From contig NC_135247.1 of NCBI RefSeq assembly GCF_947623445.1, forward strand, positions 16,742,501 to 16,806,500: 64,000 bases of DNA, written 5' to 3'. Shown one piece after another: positions 24,901-38,000 of the stretch. Below the pieces are notes generated by a model. It saw only the letters and a program-made list of their open reading frames with translations. It was not told the origin of the DNA and made no database searches. Every line of letters starts with the position of its first letter. Position 1 is the stretch's first letter. Made by a program: the position numbers and the translations under genes. Source of the stretch: Clavelina lepadiformis (lineage: Eukaryota > Chordata > Ascidiacea > Aplousobranchia > Clavelinidae).

Positions 24901-27900
24901 GAAGATATACTTCCTTGAATGGAAGCTTCCCTTAAACAGAAGATGAGTTATAGTCACCATTTAAAACAATCAACGCTCCATAAAGTAGTCAATAAGCTTT
25001 AAACTACAAAGCATATTATAGGGTTAAACTTATGCAATACTGTAAGTATGAAAACGTTCATAACGAATCAACTAGTTGATGAAATTAAGAAAAACTAGTT
25101 TTCAATCAACTTTGGACAGTCACCGGTCATCAAGATGGAGAACATGGTCATTCTGGCCACCCAGAAAAACAGAATGTCATGGCCGGTCTCCAGTAAGGTA
25201 TTGGGGAAAAATGTGCTCAAATCATTGGTCTGAAGTAAAAGAAACAACACTTTTTAATTCTGACGGAGACAGCGACATAACAACAACTGTAAAGCCTCAA
25301 AATAGACAACACTGATGATTACTTGGAATAATGCTGACTTACAAGACCAATTCTAAGTATAACAGTTAATTTTTGAGCAAAATTTCTTTCAGAAATTGCT
25401 TAGTTAAAATCTTAAATGACCCAGAAATTCTCAGAACACCTTTTTCACAAAAATTTAAAACAATGTTACATCTGATATGTCATTCATCAAATTTGGCAGC
25501 GTTGTCTGAGAATTACCTCATTAGGCCAGTCGAATATTGAAAATGGAAGAAGTCCAGATGAGAACCAAGTGTCCAACACATCTTCATCCTGCCTGAGCGT
25601 GATCTTTGATTTACAAACGTTGAACTTCTTTGCAGCTTTCCCTTTTGCCTCTTCCTCTGTCATTCCTGATATCCAATACTCACCATCCAGCTCCTGAATA
25701 CAAAGATGGGATTGTGAGGGAATAAAATTCATGGAGGAAAATTTTAACATAATTATTAAGGAAACATTTTACAAATACATGTATAATGAAGGAACGCCAC
25801 ATTTAAAAGTCAGCTATAATATATGACTCAAACTCCTCTTTTGCAATTGCTTAGTCTCAAGGGAAGTGTTTGGTCTGTGAAATAAAACTCATATTTCAAA
25901 TTTACGACTTACCTCCCCTTTAGGCACAGACGGGTCATCAACAGTGACAAAATATGCAGGAATCCTGTGACCCCACCATAACTGACGTGATATGCACCAG
26001 TCCCGTATGTTTTCAAGCCAGTGATACCTGGAATAACATTGCCAAGTACGAATCAAAGCATATAAGGTCCCAGAAAGATTTCTATAACCATCAACCACTC
26101 TGTTTAACCATAGGTGTTACCGTAACTACTTTTAGTTATTGGTATTTGTTGTGGTTATTTTTGGCATAAATGCAACAAGTGTTTTACCAAGTTTTACAAT
26201 GCATGTCGGGTATAAGTTTGAGGTCTCCATTCTTTACGGCTTCTACTGATTTTTCTGCAGCTTCTTTGCAATTCATGAACCACTGCACTTTAATCAAGGG
26301 TTCAACAATGTCCTTTGATCGACTAGTACAAAAGTAGCATGGTTATTGGTATGGGTGTTTGCTCAGAGCTGCAAGAGCCTATCTACAGCAATCTCCATAA
26401 CAATGGAAGTAAAGTGAAACTAATACAAAACGCAGTGAATGACTTGCTAGCTAAGTACTGAAATATTTATTTTCAGACTAAGCAAAGTCTTTGGAGGCAG
26501 TAATTTGGCAGATTCTTCAAACATAAGGGTCAGAATGCAGATCGCAGTCAGTAAGATCATGTAATGGCAAAATCATAAGGTCCACCTGCAAATGGGAACA
26601 ACCATGGGGTTGTCTTTCGTCTCCTTGTACAACCCCTTATCCTGGAGCGCTTTAAGCACGGCAGTTCGAGCTTGAAACCTCTTCATCCCATCAAATTCTG
26701 TTCCCGTGTTGATGACGTCACCATTATCCGAGAAAATGTTAATGAACTGAAGATTGTGCCTCTGTATATAAAAGATGAAATGTATTAGAATGCCTGACCC
26801 ATCATATATTGGGCAAACAGCACTATTTAAAGGAATGTTGACAAATAAAGTATTTACATATGTCATAATATGTTTACAAAGACTGAAGATAACACTATTC
26901 ATGTTGCTGCAAAATTCAAAAGTTTGTCAAACTTTACATTGATAAAGTTGTACAAAAATTTATACAATTACACCGCTTCTATATGATGTAATTTTTTTTC
27001 ACAGTCAGTTTTTGAATATATATAACGAAATGTTGTCAGTTATTGAAAAATTAGTTTAAACAAATGTCCTAAACTCTGAAAAGTAATGTGCACACTGTAT
27101 GGTTGGTGTACTCAATTCTTTGATTATATTACAAAGATGAGGTTGACTAAATCGGCACGGCGGACAAATCATTCTGAAACTGTTTGGATGTTTGCCTATC
27201 AATCAGTTTCCTTTCAAACAAAAATCGAAAAAAGGCTGTGAAACACTTCTTTTAAAATCAACGAATATTATGTAACATGTGAAGCAAGATTAGTAGAATA
27301 TACAATTAAACCGTATTTGCCATTTCTGGCATTAGAGATTTTTACTAGTAATCATTGTAACATAGCCATTTTGAAAGTAATATGCATAATAAAAAGTGTG
27401 AGTAGCTGTGTCGCCACAGTTAATAGAACTAGAACGACTTTGTCAATGTACAATAAACAAATTGCTAAAATTTACTTCCAATTTCTTTAAAACTTAATTC
27501 AGGTTACCTTTCCACATTCATAATCATTTGGATCGTGAGATGGTGTTATCTTGACGGCACCTGTGCCAAAATCTCTCTCCACCATCTCATCACAGACTAT
27601 TGGAAGCTTCCTATCACAGAACGGATGTTGGACATACTTTCCATGCAAATGCTGGAGGAATATATCAGAAATTAGAGTACTGGTACAGTATATTCAAAAC
27701 TGGCATTTCTACAATTTACGAGATTTTGATCTGGTCATTAATTGGGAAAACATAGGCCTACATATTTAAATATTTCTTACTCAAAATAATGCCAATTCAC
27801 AAAAGATTGCAAAAATTTGACTACGATTCCGATATTTTTCACCATTTTCAAAAATTTGAAAAATATTGAAAAGTCCTATTTGTTGAACAGTATTAATTAA

Positions 27901-30900
27901 GCCGCTTAACAATCAAGTGGTTAAGAATGCAAAGAAAATTGCTTTCACACAAGGAGTAAAATCTTCTGAATACAATAATTGATAATTGCCCAATTCTATG
28001 AATAAAACAATAATTTGCAGACAATAATCACCTTATAACGATCATCCTCAGGGTGTACAGCAACGGCCGTATCGCCAAGCATCGTTTCAATTCTCGTGGT
28101 TGCTACAATCAATTCTTCACCAACATTTCCATCAATGACTGGATAAGCGAATGAAATGATTACCCCAAACTCAATTTTGTCCTCGTAGCCAGGCACACTT
28201 AACATGGTCCTCCCTGTTAATTCCTGCTTGTTAACCTGCGAGAGAAAAAATCGGGTGAAGGAAACTCTGCAGTGACAAAAACTAAAACACTAGAAACACA
28301 AACTTATACTTTACAAACGCCATTATTTTTTTTAAAGAATTTTCATATTTTTCAAAATTTTGCGCAATGTTTGTATTTTTTCGTGGTTCACCAGATAATG
28401 ATCAATTTTAACAAATGTTTAGAAATTACTGCCTAATCTAATCTATCTATCACGTGATATCTACACTATCTATTACCTCTATATCTGATATGGCTGACTT
28501 TAGCGTGCATGACCAGTTTACCAATCGATTGCTTCGGAAGATTGTTCCACGATCGTGCAAAGTTACAAAGCAGTATTTTACAGCATTGCTCAAACGCTCG
28601 TTCATCGTGAAAAATTCTCGGCTCCAGTCCAAGGATGAACCGAGTTTGCGAAGTTGTTCAAATATCCTGTTGCCTTTCCTGAAATATTGAGGTATCAATG
28701 CAATTGTTACAATGGCTGCAGTCACTAACAAAAGTACATTTTTAAACTTACAAATAGATGAATCTAAGCTGAGAGATTGTTGCAAAATACTTGAAAAACT
28801 TAATATTTTACACAAAGCAAAGTTTAGATTTAAGCTATGCAAAGAACTAACCATGGTTTATGGTTTATTTATGAAAGCAAAACAATAAGAAAAGAAAAGG
28901 AAAAGTATAAGGCATTATTTTATAACCTATCTATAAACCATTTAGTTTAACATGCTAGCTTTTATTAAATATGAATGCATTAGTATTTTATAAAGTGCTA
29001 TACATAGTATAAAAGCTAATAAGAGAGCTTACACTTGTTTCCACTTCCAAACTTCTTCGACAAATGCTTCCCTGCCCAAATCATGCCTCGTTAATTTCTT
29101 CTCTTTCCAAATTTTTTTCTCTACTACAACCTATAAAATATGATGTATCTTTATGACACGTAGACGTGATGACATTATGTTGACATTGCAATAGCATAAA
29201 TTGGTTGTAAAATTTCGAATACAACAAAAGTGTTCATAAATAAAGTATCACGCAGATGTTACTAAAATCACATACTTGGGTGGCAATCCCAGCATGGTCG
29301 GTGCCCGGGTTCCACAACACTGTCTCTCCCCTCATCCTGTGCCATCTAATCATCGAAAATAACAAACCACCCAAGCTTTAATTATGGCACTTGATTGGAA
29401 ACTACATGTTTTTTACATTATTTCTAATTAATTTCGATAAAATTTTAATAAAATGTTATAAACAATGATTAAAAACTTAAGAATTGCACCTCGTTAATAC
29501 ATCTTCTATTGTGTTTGTCAAAGCATGGCCCAAATGTAGACTACCAGTGACATTTGGTGGAGGCAAGCAGATTGTAAACGTGCCTTTTGGATTATCTTCA
29601 TTGGCAGATTTCCTCTGATATCAGAATAAAAGTAAGCGAAAGAATGATTTAATAATACCAAGAAGTACTGTAGCACTTTGCATGCACAATGTTTTTTCGA
29701 TAAAGTTTGGTTATTTTACGCTTACTCCGTATTCAGGCTTAAAAAGGCCCATTTCTTCCCACCACTGGTACCAAGCTGCTTCTACATACTGTGGACTGTA
29801 ACTGCTAGGCATCTCACCTTTAAAAATGATATATTAGATGACACTAAAAGCATAAAACTAACTTAACTTGATAGTAGTTATGCATTAGTGCTTGCTATTA
29901 TCAAAAAAGACTATTTTTGTCATCGTCACGGCAATGATGAAAAATGAAACAAACGAAAGCAAATGAATAAATGAAATATACACATTTTTAAAGTTATTGC
30001 ACAATTGTTCAATTTCCCAAATACTGGCAATATTCAAAGTCCACATACCAGAAATATCTTTCTTTTCACCAGGTGGTGTACTTTTTTCATATTTTATCAC
30101 TGTCTTTTCAGTTTTTTCATTGCTCTTTGCTTTTTTGTTCTAAAAAGATAATTGAAGTTTCCTAACATCAGTGTTTAGCAAACTTTTTTAATCAGTCATT
30201 AATCCCCAGTTTTTGTCGCTTTGGTTTTATTCCACTTTCATGAATTTCACCTCCTTTTCTGTAATCTCATTGCAATAGCAAACAAAAGAATTTAATTCTA
30301 AACATTGTCATTATGTAACAAAAAAATTCATGCTGCATTGTTTTGAGGAAATTACCTTGTGTAAACTATTCAATACTTTCCCAGGAGCTAGGTTAGGCAT
30401 TAACAATCCAGTATTAGACTATGACTACTTTTCTTGAAAAACAGAACTTTTTATCACTAAATTCCTGTGAAGTTATCTTCTGACAGCTCATGGTAGGGGG
30501 GCGACACCAACTTGGATTAACTGTTCCCTATCTTAAATCATCTTATTTGCGAATAAAATTTGTTTCAAGTAAATAAAATGTTAGCAACCCCAGAGGAAAA
30601 GCCTCAACCTGCAGAACTCCCAGGTTCAAAACACTTTGTTAGATCAAAATGACTCGTACAAGTTTATGCTTTGCACCCAGTATTCGTTGCTACCTCTTGG
30701 GCTTTGCTTTGTTCTTGCATTTTCTTATTTTTGGCATTAAATTTTTCCATCTTCTCTCGTTTCTTTGCTTCTTTCTTTAATTGTGCCGCAGATTTTGGCT
30801 TATTGTTTGAGGGACTATTGCTATCTCCAGCTGACCTACATGAAGCATGAATTATAGAGCGTCACTGGAAATGCATAGTTCCACATATCTGTATCTTAGC

Positions 30901-32363
30901 TTGTTGACAAGTATGTTAATGAAAAAACACAGTATTGTTTACATGCAAAGTTTCAATAATCACAAATAACACAGGTAACATGTAGCACAACAACAACGTC
31001 AGTGCTTACTTATTATCTGAGCCAGTCAACAAATACTTTTTTTGCATTTCTTCAAAAGTGTTTTTATCAAATTTTGGAGTTTCCTCGCAAAGAGCGATTT
31101 CATTATTATTATCACCACATCCAGCTGCAGTAAGTTCTTGCTTAAACTGAGGTTGGTTAATGATCGTTCTAAACCACCTGGTTGTGTTTATAAAAGCTGA
31201 CCGACTCTTAACATCCAGTACCTTCAAAAAATATAAACTGATAGCCAACATTACAAAACTGTTTTCACTGACAGTGATATGCCAGTTATATACACGAAGT
31301 CATGCTACCCCACATCACAACTGATAGCGTTTCTAAAATAAATGTATCAGTATTCAATATTCAGTAGCCAATGTTCATCTGCTACTATGGTTAATAAAAT
31401 GCATATTCATGTATATTTAAATGTAACTTGTACTCTATACCAGTTAGTACATATATACAGGTTCACTGGTCCGAGTGGTTGTGTACAGTAGGCCTATTTT
31501 TAAAGACAAGTTAACGTCATGTTTGTAGTGGAATGGTGGAGCTACTAAAGTGAACCACATGTTAGCGAGAGTACTCAAATTTGCGTATTTGTGTAACATC
31601 TCAAACGGTATCAGCACCACAATCCAAAAACTTGAACGTACCACTTGATACGCAAGCAAAAGCGCAGCAGCACATGCAACATCAGCTTGAGTAATACGCT
31701 CTCCAACCAAGTACATATGGTGAAGTAAATGGTCATCTAAGATCTTAAGGCACTTTTTCACATATTCACTGGCATAGGCCATATCCTGAAATTAAATTTA
31801 AATTAGATTAAATATAATCAAAATTTTGTAAGATAAAAAATGGCTTATTTTTAAACCCTTTTGCAATCACACATTTGAGTTAATAAGTGATAGGTCAATG
31901 TTATGCTAAGAAAAATAAAGCAAGAGTTGAGAACAGGATCTAAAAAATTACATTAAAACACAGACCTGTTTATTATAATTCTTCACACCTAGGAAAGGAA
32001 AAGTCCAAGTGCAAACAGAGGGATTGATTTCGCAGTCAGCAAATTCTATCCACTGATGTATTTGGGCATTTTCCTGAAGGTTAGTGCCCCACAATGCATC
32101 TCCACCCAATAATCGAGCAATTGTATTGCTGTCATCAAAAACCTGTCCATCTTTTTCCAATCTGCCGAAAGTTCAATTACACAATTTATCACCCAATTAG
32201 CGAGTATAACGTAAAACCTTTATACACAGCTATTTTACCTGGGCAGCTTTACCAAGTCTTCACAAACCTTGGCCTCAAGTTTTGTTCCATTGAAATTTGC
32301 AGCAACCAGAGCCTTTAGGCAAAAGTAATTAGTTTTGTATTTTGGTAAATATAACTTAGCCAT
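12991..32363 (-). CDS. VARS1: Valine--tRNA ligase, cytosolic
   Basis: Charges tRNA-Val with valine in the cytosol. Twenty-seven exons inferred, 5' to 3': 32363-32239, 32161-31966, 31785-31645, 31221-31010, 30835-30694, 30139-30049, 29817-29726, 29614-29490, 29345-29276, 29130-29033, 28678-28477, 28235-28032, 27651-27508, 26761-26586, 26322-26188, 26027-25913, 25693-25517, 25229-25124, 24930-24806, 24388-24241, 23987-23860, 23729-23574, 23184-22981, 22764-22653, 22549-22377, 21820-21671, 13065-12991. All phases agree, giving 1273 residues (human about 1264). Domains in order: EF1-gamma-like GST domain (about 1-225; [14 protein letters not shown]), Lys-rich linker, class I catalytic core with HIGH-type HLGH at 360-363, editing domain ([24 protein letters not shown]), KMSKS at 871-875, anticodon-binding helices, and a C-terminal coiled coil. 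The last 24 residues sit on a separate exon 8.6 kb away, with two serpin genes between. The GST domain marks the cytosolic form. Confidence 0.95.
13066..14114. other. Part of the last VARS1 intron, upstream of serpin 1
   Basis: No gene was recognised. The serpin 1 promoter (+ strand) should lie here, inside the VARS1 intron. No clear TATA box was found close to the start codon. Confidence 0.5.
14115..16809 (+). CDS. Secreted serpin 1, predicted P1 Lys
   Basis: A serine-protease-inhibitor-fold protein. Exons: 14115-14209, 14551-14769, 15019-15190, 15349-15498, 15573-15732, 15834-15967, 16155-16325, 16645-16809; all phases agree, 421 residues. Exon 1 encodes a hydrophobic signal peptide ([13 protein letters not shown]), so it is probably secreted. 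Serpin marks: [35 protein letters not shown], a hinge EGTTAGAS and a C-terminal [12 protein letters not shown]. Counting from the hinge Gly as P15, with the same 27-residue spacing to the HPF motif as alpha-1-antitrypsin, P1-P1' is Lys386-Ser387, suiting trypsin-like proteases. The hinge has small residues, as in inhibitory serpins. It lies wholly inside the last intron of VARS1, on the opposite strand. A short N-terminal extension precedes the serpin core. Confidence 0.92.
16946..16951 (+). terminator. poly(A) signal of serpin 1
   Basis: AATAAA lies 137 bases after the serpin 1 stop codon, inside the VARS1 intron. Confidence 0.6.
16952..17974. other. Spacer between the two nested serpins
   Basis: No gene is assigned. 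CGTACG-type motifs recur several times. A frame at about 17598-17810 encodes roughly 70 residues that look protein-like (many Gln, Ser, Asp) but match no family I know and have no clear start. The serpin 2 promoter must lie towards the right end. Confidence 0.5.
17975..20952 (+). CDS. Secreted serpin 2, predicted P1 Leu
   Basis: Exons: 17975-18081, 18341-18541, 18773-18926, 19161-19310, 19443-19608, 20029-20162, 20358-20528, 20785-20952; 416 residues, all phases consistent. Exon 1 gives a signal peptide ([15 protein letters not shown]). Serpin marks: [41 protein letters not shown], hinge NGTVAAGV and C-terminal [11 protein letters not shown] with GRLVNPSLP. With the same P15 count as serpin 1, P1-P1' is Leu380-Ser381, suggesting a chymotrypsin- or elastase-like target. 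Exons 4, 6 and 7 are exactly as long as in serpin 1 (150, 134, 171 nt) and every intron phase matches, so the two come from a tandem duplication. It lies inside the VARS1 last intron on the opposite strand. A decayed third copy lies at 8752-10497. Confidence 0.92.
21081..21086 (+). terminator. poly(A) signal of serpin 2
   Basis: AATAAA lies 128 bases after the stop. The same block, with its AATAAA, is duplicated in the pseudogene at 10332-10337. Confidence 0.7.
21087..21670. other. VARS1 intron between serpin 2 and VARS1 exon 26
   Basis: The first 160 bases are the serpin 2 3' flank also found at 10340-10497. The rest shows no feature except the VARS1 donor (reverse strand) at 21669-21670. 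Confidence 0.5.
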
Positions 32364-35040
32364 AACTGATTTTCATAAACCAGATCTGAAAAACATAACC
32401 GAATAAAATTGCTTAAAAAACCTTCACCCGTTACAGCCGTTAGCTCTTAGCCTCTTACTACACAGATTTTTTAGCGCCTTGGAGCATTTTTCTTATCGGA
32501 ATAAGGCGCTATTTAAATGTTATTACTAGGGCAAGTTTTTGCAACTTTTTTTTACAGCTTCCGGCAGCTTCCTAAATACTCAGAGTTTATGTAGTATGAT
32601 GTTTTAAGCTGTTTGCAGGAATTTTATATTGCAACTTTTTTCTATTTTTCATGCAACTTTTTACTGCAACTTTTATTAAATATTGTGCAAAATGTAAAGG
32701 AGTGATTTAAAAAAACATGCTATAAACTTTTTCTAGTATATTTCTATTCTCTTTGCTTTGCATAACAAAGAGATATGTGTTGGATTAGCTGCATCTCAAT
32801 GTTATCTATGACGCAACAGTTGGCTTGCAAGCTAGAAGTTTAACAACCCCAGCCAAGCACGACAGTGCCCGAACTAAATTAGAATTGGAAGTATGACTTG
32901 GCTTTTGGCCAAGCCCGCACAAACGGAAACAGGTTGTGTCTAGTCTTTCGAGGTCAATTTTTGTTGAGATTGCTTAGTTAGTTGCAGACCTGGAGGGTTT
33001 GGGGTGGGGTATTTGACTTGTTTGGGGGGGAGGGGAGGGGTGGGTTAACGCTTTGCTATTTGTTTTTTTGCGGAAAATTATTTCCGCATTGCGTTATTTT
33101 CTTGCTGCGTACCGGCAAAAAATGTTATTTTCGGCGGTCTCGCCAGGCCGTCTGTGAAATGGGAAAGTACAAAATTTGACAGCTCTACAGGAGCTGACAG
33201 CGAAATCCTGTCATGTAGGTTTCAAACCTAAAGAACATAAAAATGTATGCATGATCGATTGTATAGCGAAGAAAGAAACAGAACAAGCAGAAACCCTGCA
33301 AATCTTAAACTGTTGGGTTATACAACGGATCCTTTCGAATATCTCATACCCTAATGCTTTTAAAAACTTGTGCATAAATGCAACTTTTTACTGCAACTTT
33401 TGTTAAAATTAAGTGCAACTTTCTCACGTTTTTAGTGCAACAAAAACTTGCCCTAGTTATTACAATTATTTTTCTTCGACATTCAAAACTTGAAACAACA
33501 GACAAACAGAAGTGACAGATCAAACCAATGCATAGCTTATCAATCTTCGTGTTTTTAACGCTTATATAGTCTAAAGGGGGGGAGCAAATTCTTGCGTCAT
33601 GCAAGTTTATTTTGTTTTTGATGTGTATATTTTCTTGAAATCCTGATGCAATAGCCACACGAACGGAATTAATAATTAATCTTGTTGAAAGGAGCATTTG
33701 ACTAAACAACGATAAACGTAATGCCTATTAAAATAGCAAATGTGATGGAACATGTTGCAATTCAGGCAAAAACACCCAAAATCGTAGTAAATAAATCAGA
33801 TATTACAAAATCATTACAGCCTAAAACTCACTTTTTTAACAAATTACATAGCACAGATATTAAAAACTATTTCAAATATTTTTTTAAATAAATTTTCAGT
33901 TAATTTAACATTGTCTGAATAAAACAATTTTTTTGCAAGTGTTTTTCACTCTAATCAAAATAACTTCTTACATCTTTTAGATAATATGATTAGTGAAAAA
34001 ATTACGTAGCTATGCTTCCAAAATTTTTCTAATAACGTTTTTATTTTGCTTTATTTTGCATTTTTTTAAAGAAATTTAAAGGTGAAAGTTTACCAAATTT
34101 AAGTATATTTTCATTTTTTATATAAAACTTTGTTGCTCTAATTAAAAATGAGAATTATTTATAACTTTTTTATTATCTTTCCAATTTTAATCTTTTTAAA
34201 TAAAAAACATACTTAGGAAAAACCCCTAAAACGATTTCTCCACTTTTGACCACTCACCACACATGGCTAGCATTTCTGTTTTGGAGATTTTTTTGCATTT
34301 GTGCAGAAAATAAATTGACCTACTGCTACTTTCATTAATGGAAATAACACAGCCAAAATATAATTAAAATACGTATTGATGAATTAGATCTTTTTCTATA
34401 TCGAATTGGGTTTATTGGTTCCACGTTTAATTTAGGCCTAGTCATAATTATATTCCTGACTTCATATACCTATTAAAGCGACTGCAAAGAAGTTGGTCGG
34501 GCTAATAACAAGCAAGGATTAAATCATGTCACAAAGAGTATCTCACCAACAAGATTGATATCTATTACAACTGAGCTACCACATTTAACAATGTATAACA
34601 TGCCTAACTAATTTAAAATGGTAATAATATGAGCCTCAAGTCTGTATAAGTGTTATGCACAGATGTAATCAAATAATGTTGCAAACGTTAAAAGCCTTCC
34701 CCAAGAATTGAAAACATTTTATTTCCTAGTTGAGCACAGAAATTTTTTTCTCTGGTGCTTTTACAAATCAGCTTTAGATGTGTAGGTTGCTCAGTTAATT
34801 CGTTTTAGGACTAGCCTGTAGAGATAGATAGGCCACTGCCATACCGGTATATCGTAGAATTTGATTTTAGAATTAACATTTTATAGAATTTACCATATCA
34901 AAAAATTTAAGTTGAGTTGTTCTGCTTAATATCAAGATATAAATACAAGTTTTTAGTGATCTTGGTAATTAGTTGGTTTTGGAAATTTTGTTTGTTTTAT
35001 TGATACACATGACAGATAACATTGACCGAGTGCAGTGTGC
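32364..35040. other. Divergent intergenic region VARS1 / LCMT2
   Basis: Both genes start outwards from here, so both promoters should lie inside. It contains the 929-bp hAT-like element at 32527-33455, only about 160 bases upstream of the VARS1 start codon, and a very AT-rich stretch at about 33800-34250. No other gene was recognised. Confidence 0.6.
32527..33455. mobile_element. hAT-type non-autonomous element, 929 bp, exact 8-bp TSD
   Basis: Terminal inverted repeats TAGGGCAAGTTTTTG (left) and CAAAAACTTGCCCTA (right) are flanked by the exact 8-bp duplication GTTATTAC (32519-32526 and 33456-33463). Near both ends the word TGCAACTTTT is repeated many times (about 32536-32700 and 33370-33420), typical of subterminal transposase-binding repeats. 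Open frames inside do not resemble a transposase. Confidence 0.9.
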
Positions 35041-38000
35041 ATGATGGACTCAGTATCATCCAATTGTTTACAGGTATTGTTAATACTTGTAGGTTTCTAC
35101 TAACAATTTTTCACAATTTATAGCTCCTATTGGAAAGTTTGTTTCAGTGCGCCTGATAAAGTAGGAGTACATACAAACTTTTGTAACATAACAATTTGAA
35201 AAATTACAATTTACAATTTTTATAATTGAAAAGAACATTGTAGCTCTGCAACAGTTAATATTTATGTATTTTACTCTTGCACCCTGAGATTTTCTTTGAA
35301 AGGTCTTAGTGTGGTAAGATTTCCATGATTAAATGCGTACTTGTGAGGCGTTTGCTTTCTCATTCACCATTATTCAAACATATCCCAGCAAAAAATAACA
35401 TATTTTTCACTGAGTCTACAACCGGATATTTCATAAGAACAGAAATATTGAAGATATACCAAAAATTTTTGATTTTTTCTGAAGGTTCAAGGGACTAACG
35501 ACAGCAGCATTGTGAGCAAGCTTTCTATGGTCAACCATGGCTACCACAAGGATGCATATTACAAATTCTTTGTGAAAAAAGCCAGTCGTAGAAGCCCTCT
35601 TATTAACAGAGGATACTATATCAGAGCCAAAACAGCATCTTATATCATAAGTCAATTTTTTTCAGGTTTGTCTTCATTATGTCATGGTTGATCAATTTCA
35701 AAAATACAATTCTTACTTAATGAATTTTAAGGTGTCCGTGGGAAAAAGCAAGTTATATCTTTGGGGGCCGGGTTTGATACAACTTACTTTTGGAGTAGAG
35801 AGAAGTTTTATGATGATTTTCGTGAAGTCATATTTGTTGAAATCGACTATCCTGAAGTTATGAAGAGGAAGGTCAATCTAGCTAAGTCTAATGACTTGCT
35901 TAAACAAGAAAACACAAGCTTAAATTCTCCGCATGTTATATACAGGTGTGACATTACTTTGTATTTACAAAATCATGTAACAACTTGCTGCTTTATATCT
36001 TAGCACTGCTATTTATACTATAGCTGTTTATTATATTCATTCCAAAATGAAACAAATGGTAAAGATCTTTTTTATGAATGTTCGTAATTGTTTTAATAAC
36101 CTAGGTTTCATAAACCAATACAAATATTTTTTACTGTCATTTGGTTAGGATAATTTACTGTGCTTTTTGTAGAAAGAATGTTGAGAGAACTTTCATTGTT
36201 TGGATTGGTAACTGGCAAAACTATTTTGTTTATTGTTTTTAGTTCCCAAGATTATTTGGCACTTGGATTTGATCTAAGAGATGTCGGAGTCAATTTGAGT
36301 AAACTTCTAAGCAGCTGTGATGTTGATTTTGACTGTCCTACTTTATTCGTGTCGGAAGTTGTTCTCACAGTAGGTCATTAGATTAAAGGGTACTCTGTAG
36401 GCAACTCGTGTAACACATCTCTCGTTTAAGTCTTTTCACCTTTATCATACTAAATATTTTGTTTCATTTTTTCAGTACTTAACTGGTTCTCAGTCTTCAC
36501 GGATCCTAAGTTGGGTAAATCATTCCTTCAAAAATGCGTTTGTGTTTATTTATGAACAAATGTTGCCCGATGATGGCTTTGGACGTGTTATGTGCAGGTG
36601 GTTACAATTGCATACGTTGAAATTGTGGATTTTATTTCATAATTATGCTTCGTTTTACCTCTAAGTCTAGGTTTTTTAATTTCATAAAATTGTATTTATT
36701 GTATTATTGAATTGTACATGATACACACAGTATTTTTGTTAAATGTGTTTATGTTTAAGAGCTAGTGATGCAAGTGCTATTTTCAACAGACACTTTGAGA
36801 CATTAGGAAGCCCATTATCATCAATTAACGATTTTCCAACCTTATGTGATCATGAAGCAAGACACAGACGGTTAGGATTCCAAACTTGCACGTCAACAGA
36901 CATGCACACATTCTACATGAACTTGCCACCTAAAGAACGAGAGAGGATTGAACAATTAGAACTCTTTGATGAGTACGAGGGTTGGCATCAAAAGTGTCTG
37001 CATTATTTTGCTCTCTGCAGCACAAACTCTACCTCTGCTTTGTTGAAGGATTTTTGCTCTAAAATCTTTGCCAATGACTTGAGAAAGCAGAATACTTGTG
37101 GTTAGTGAGCCCCAGGCTGGACTATTAATATTTTTTTTCCAAGGTTTAAGTTGTGTTTTAGATATATAAAAATTAAAAATCAAAAAAAAAAAATGTAACT
37201 AACTATAATCAAATTATATTCATTTGTCCCTATAAAAATCTTTCTTCTAATTTAGTTTATTTGTAAAAATTTTATTATGTTTTTTATTTCATTACTTATT
37301 TATAAGAATTTATACGTATTTTTAAGATTTTTTACCAAAACTAACGTTCGATAAGAAGCCCTTACAAAAATGACAAGCACTTACATGTTGTGCAGAAAAA
37401 CCCCTTGAGATTAAGCCAACATTGACCGATACATGGAACAATTCTGCTGAAGAAAAGGAAAAGCAAAATTTGCAATTGTTTGGTCACTCATATGCAATAG
37501 TTAAAGACAATACTTTATTGAAACAAAAGGTTAGTGTTATGGGTCGTCTTACATACACTGTTAGTATAGTAAGCTTTTAATATGTTTGGTTTTATTGCCA
37601 TTGTTTCAGGAAGTTGAATAAAATTAAAAAAGTGCCGTATCTAGCCAATATTAAATTGATATAGCAATTCAACTTTCTTTCAAGGCCCTTATAGTTGGTG
37701 GTTTTGGTATACCTGCAGCAACCTTTAACCTCGGAAGGAACCAATCACATCAAAGGCTTGACGTCATAATACTGGATGTAAAAACAGGACAATCAGTGGA
37801 ATGTTTGCCTCTTAAAAGCAGGCTAACACCCCTATTGTTTTCATCCTTATCAAGATATTCAGGTTATAATGGCGGGGAGTGTTATGTAATGTTTGGCGGA
37901 AGGACTTCCCCTAAATGTCCTTCAAACGATGTCCAAGTAATTACATTATCAGTGGAAAAAGATGAAATGACACAGCCACACTACGACTGTCAACTTATAT

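Noticed and set aside
33344..33709. 121-codon frame on the - strand
   Set aside because: It runs across the border of the hAT element at 33455, has no family features and no gene context.
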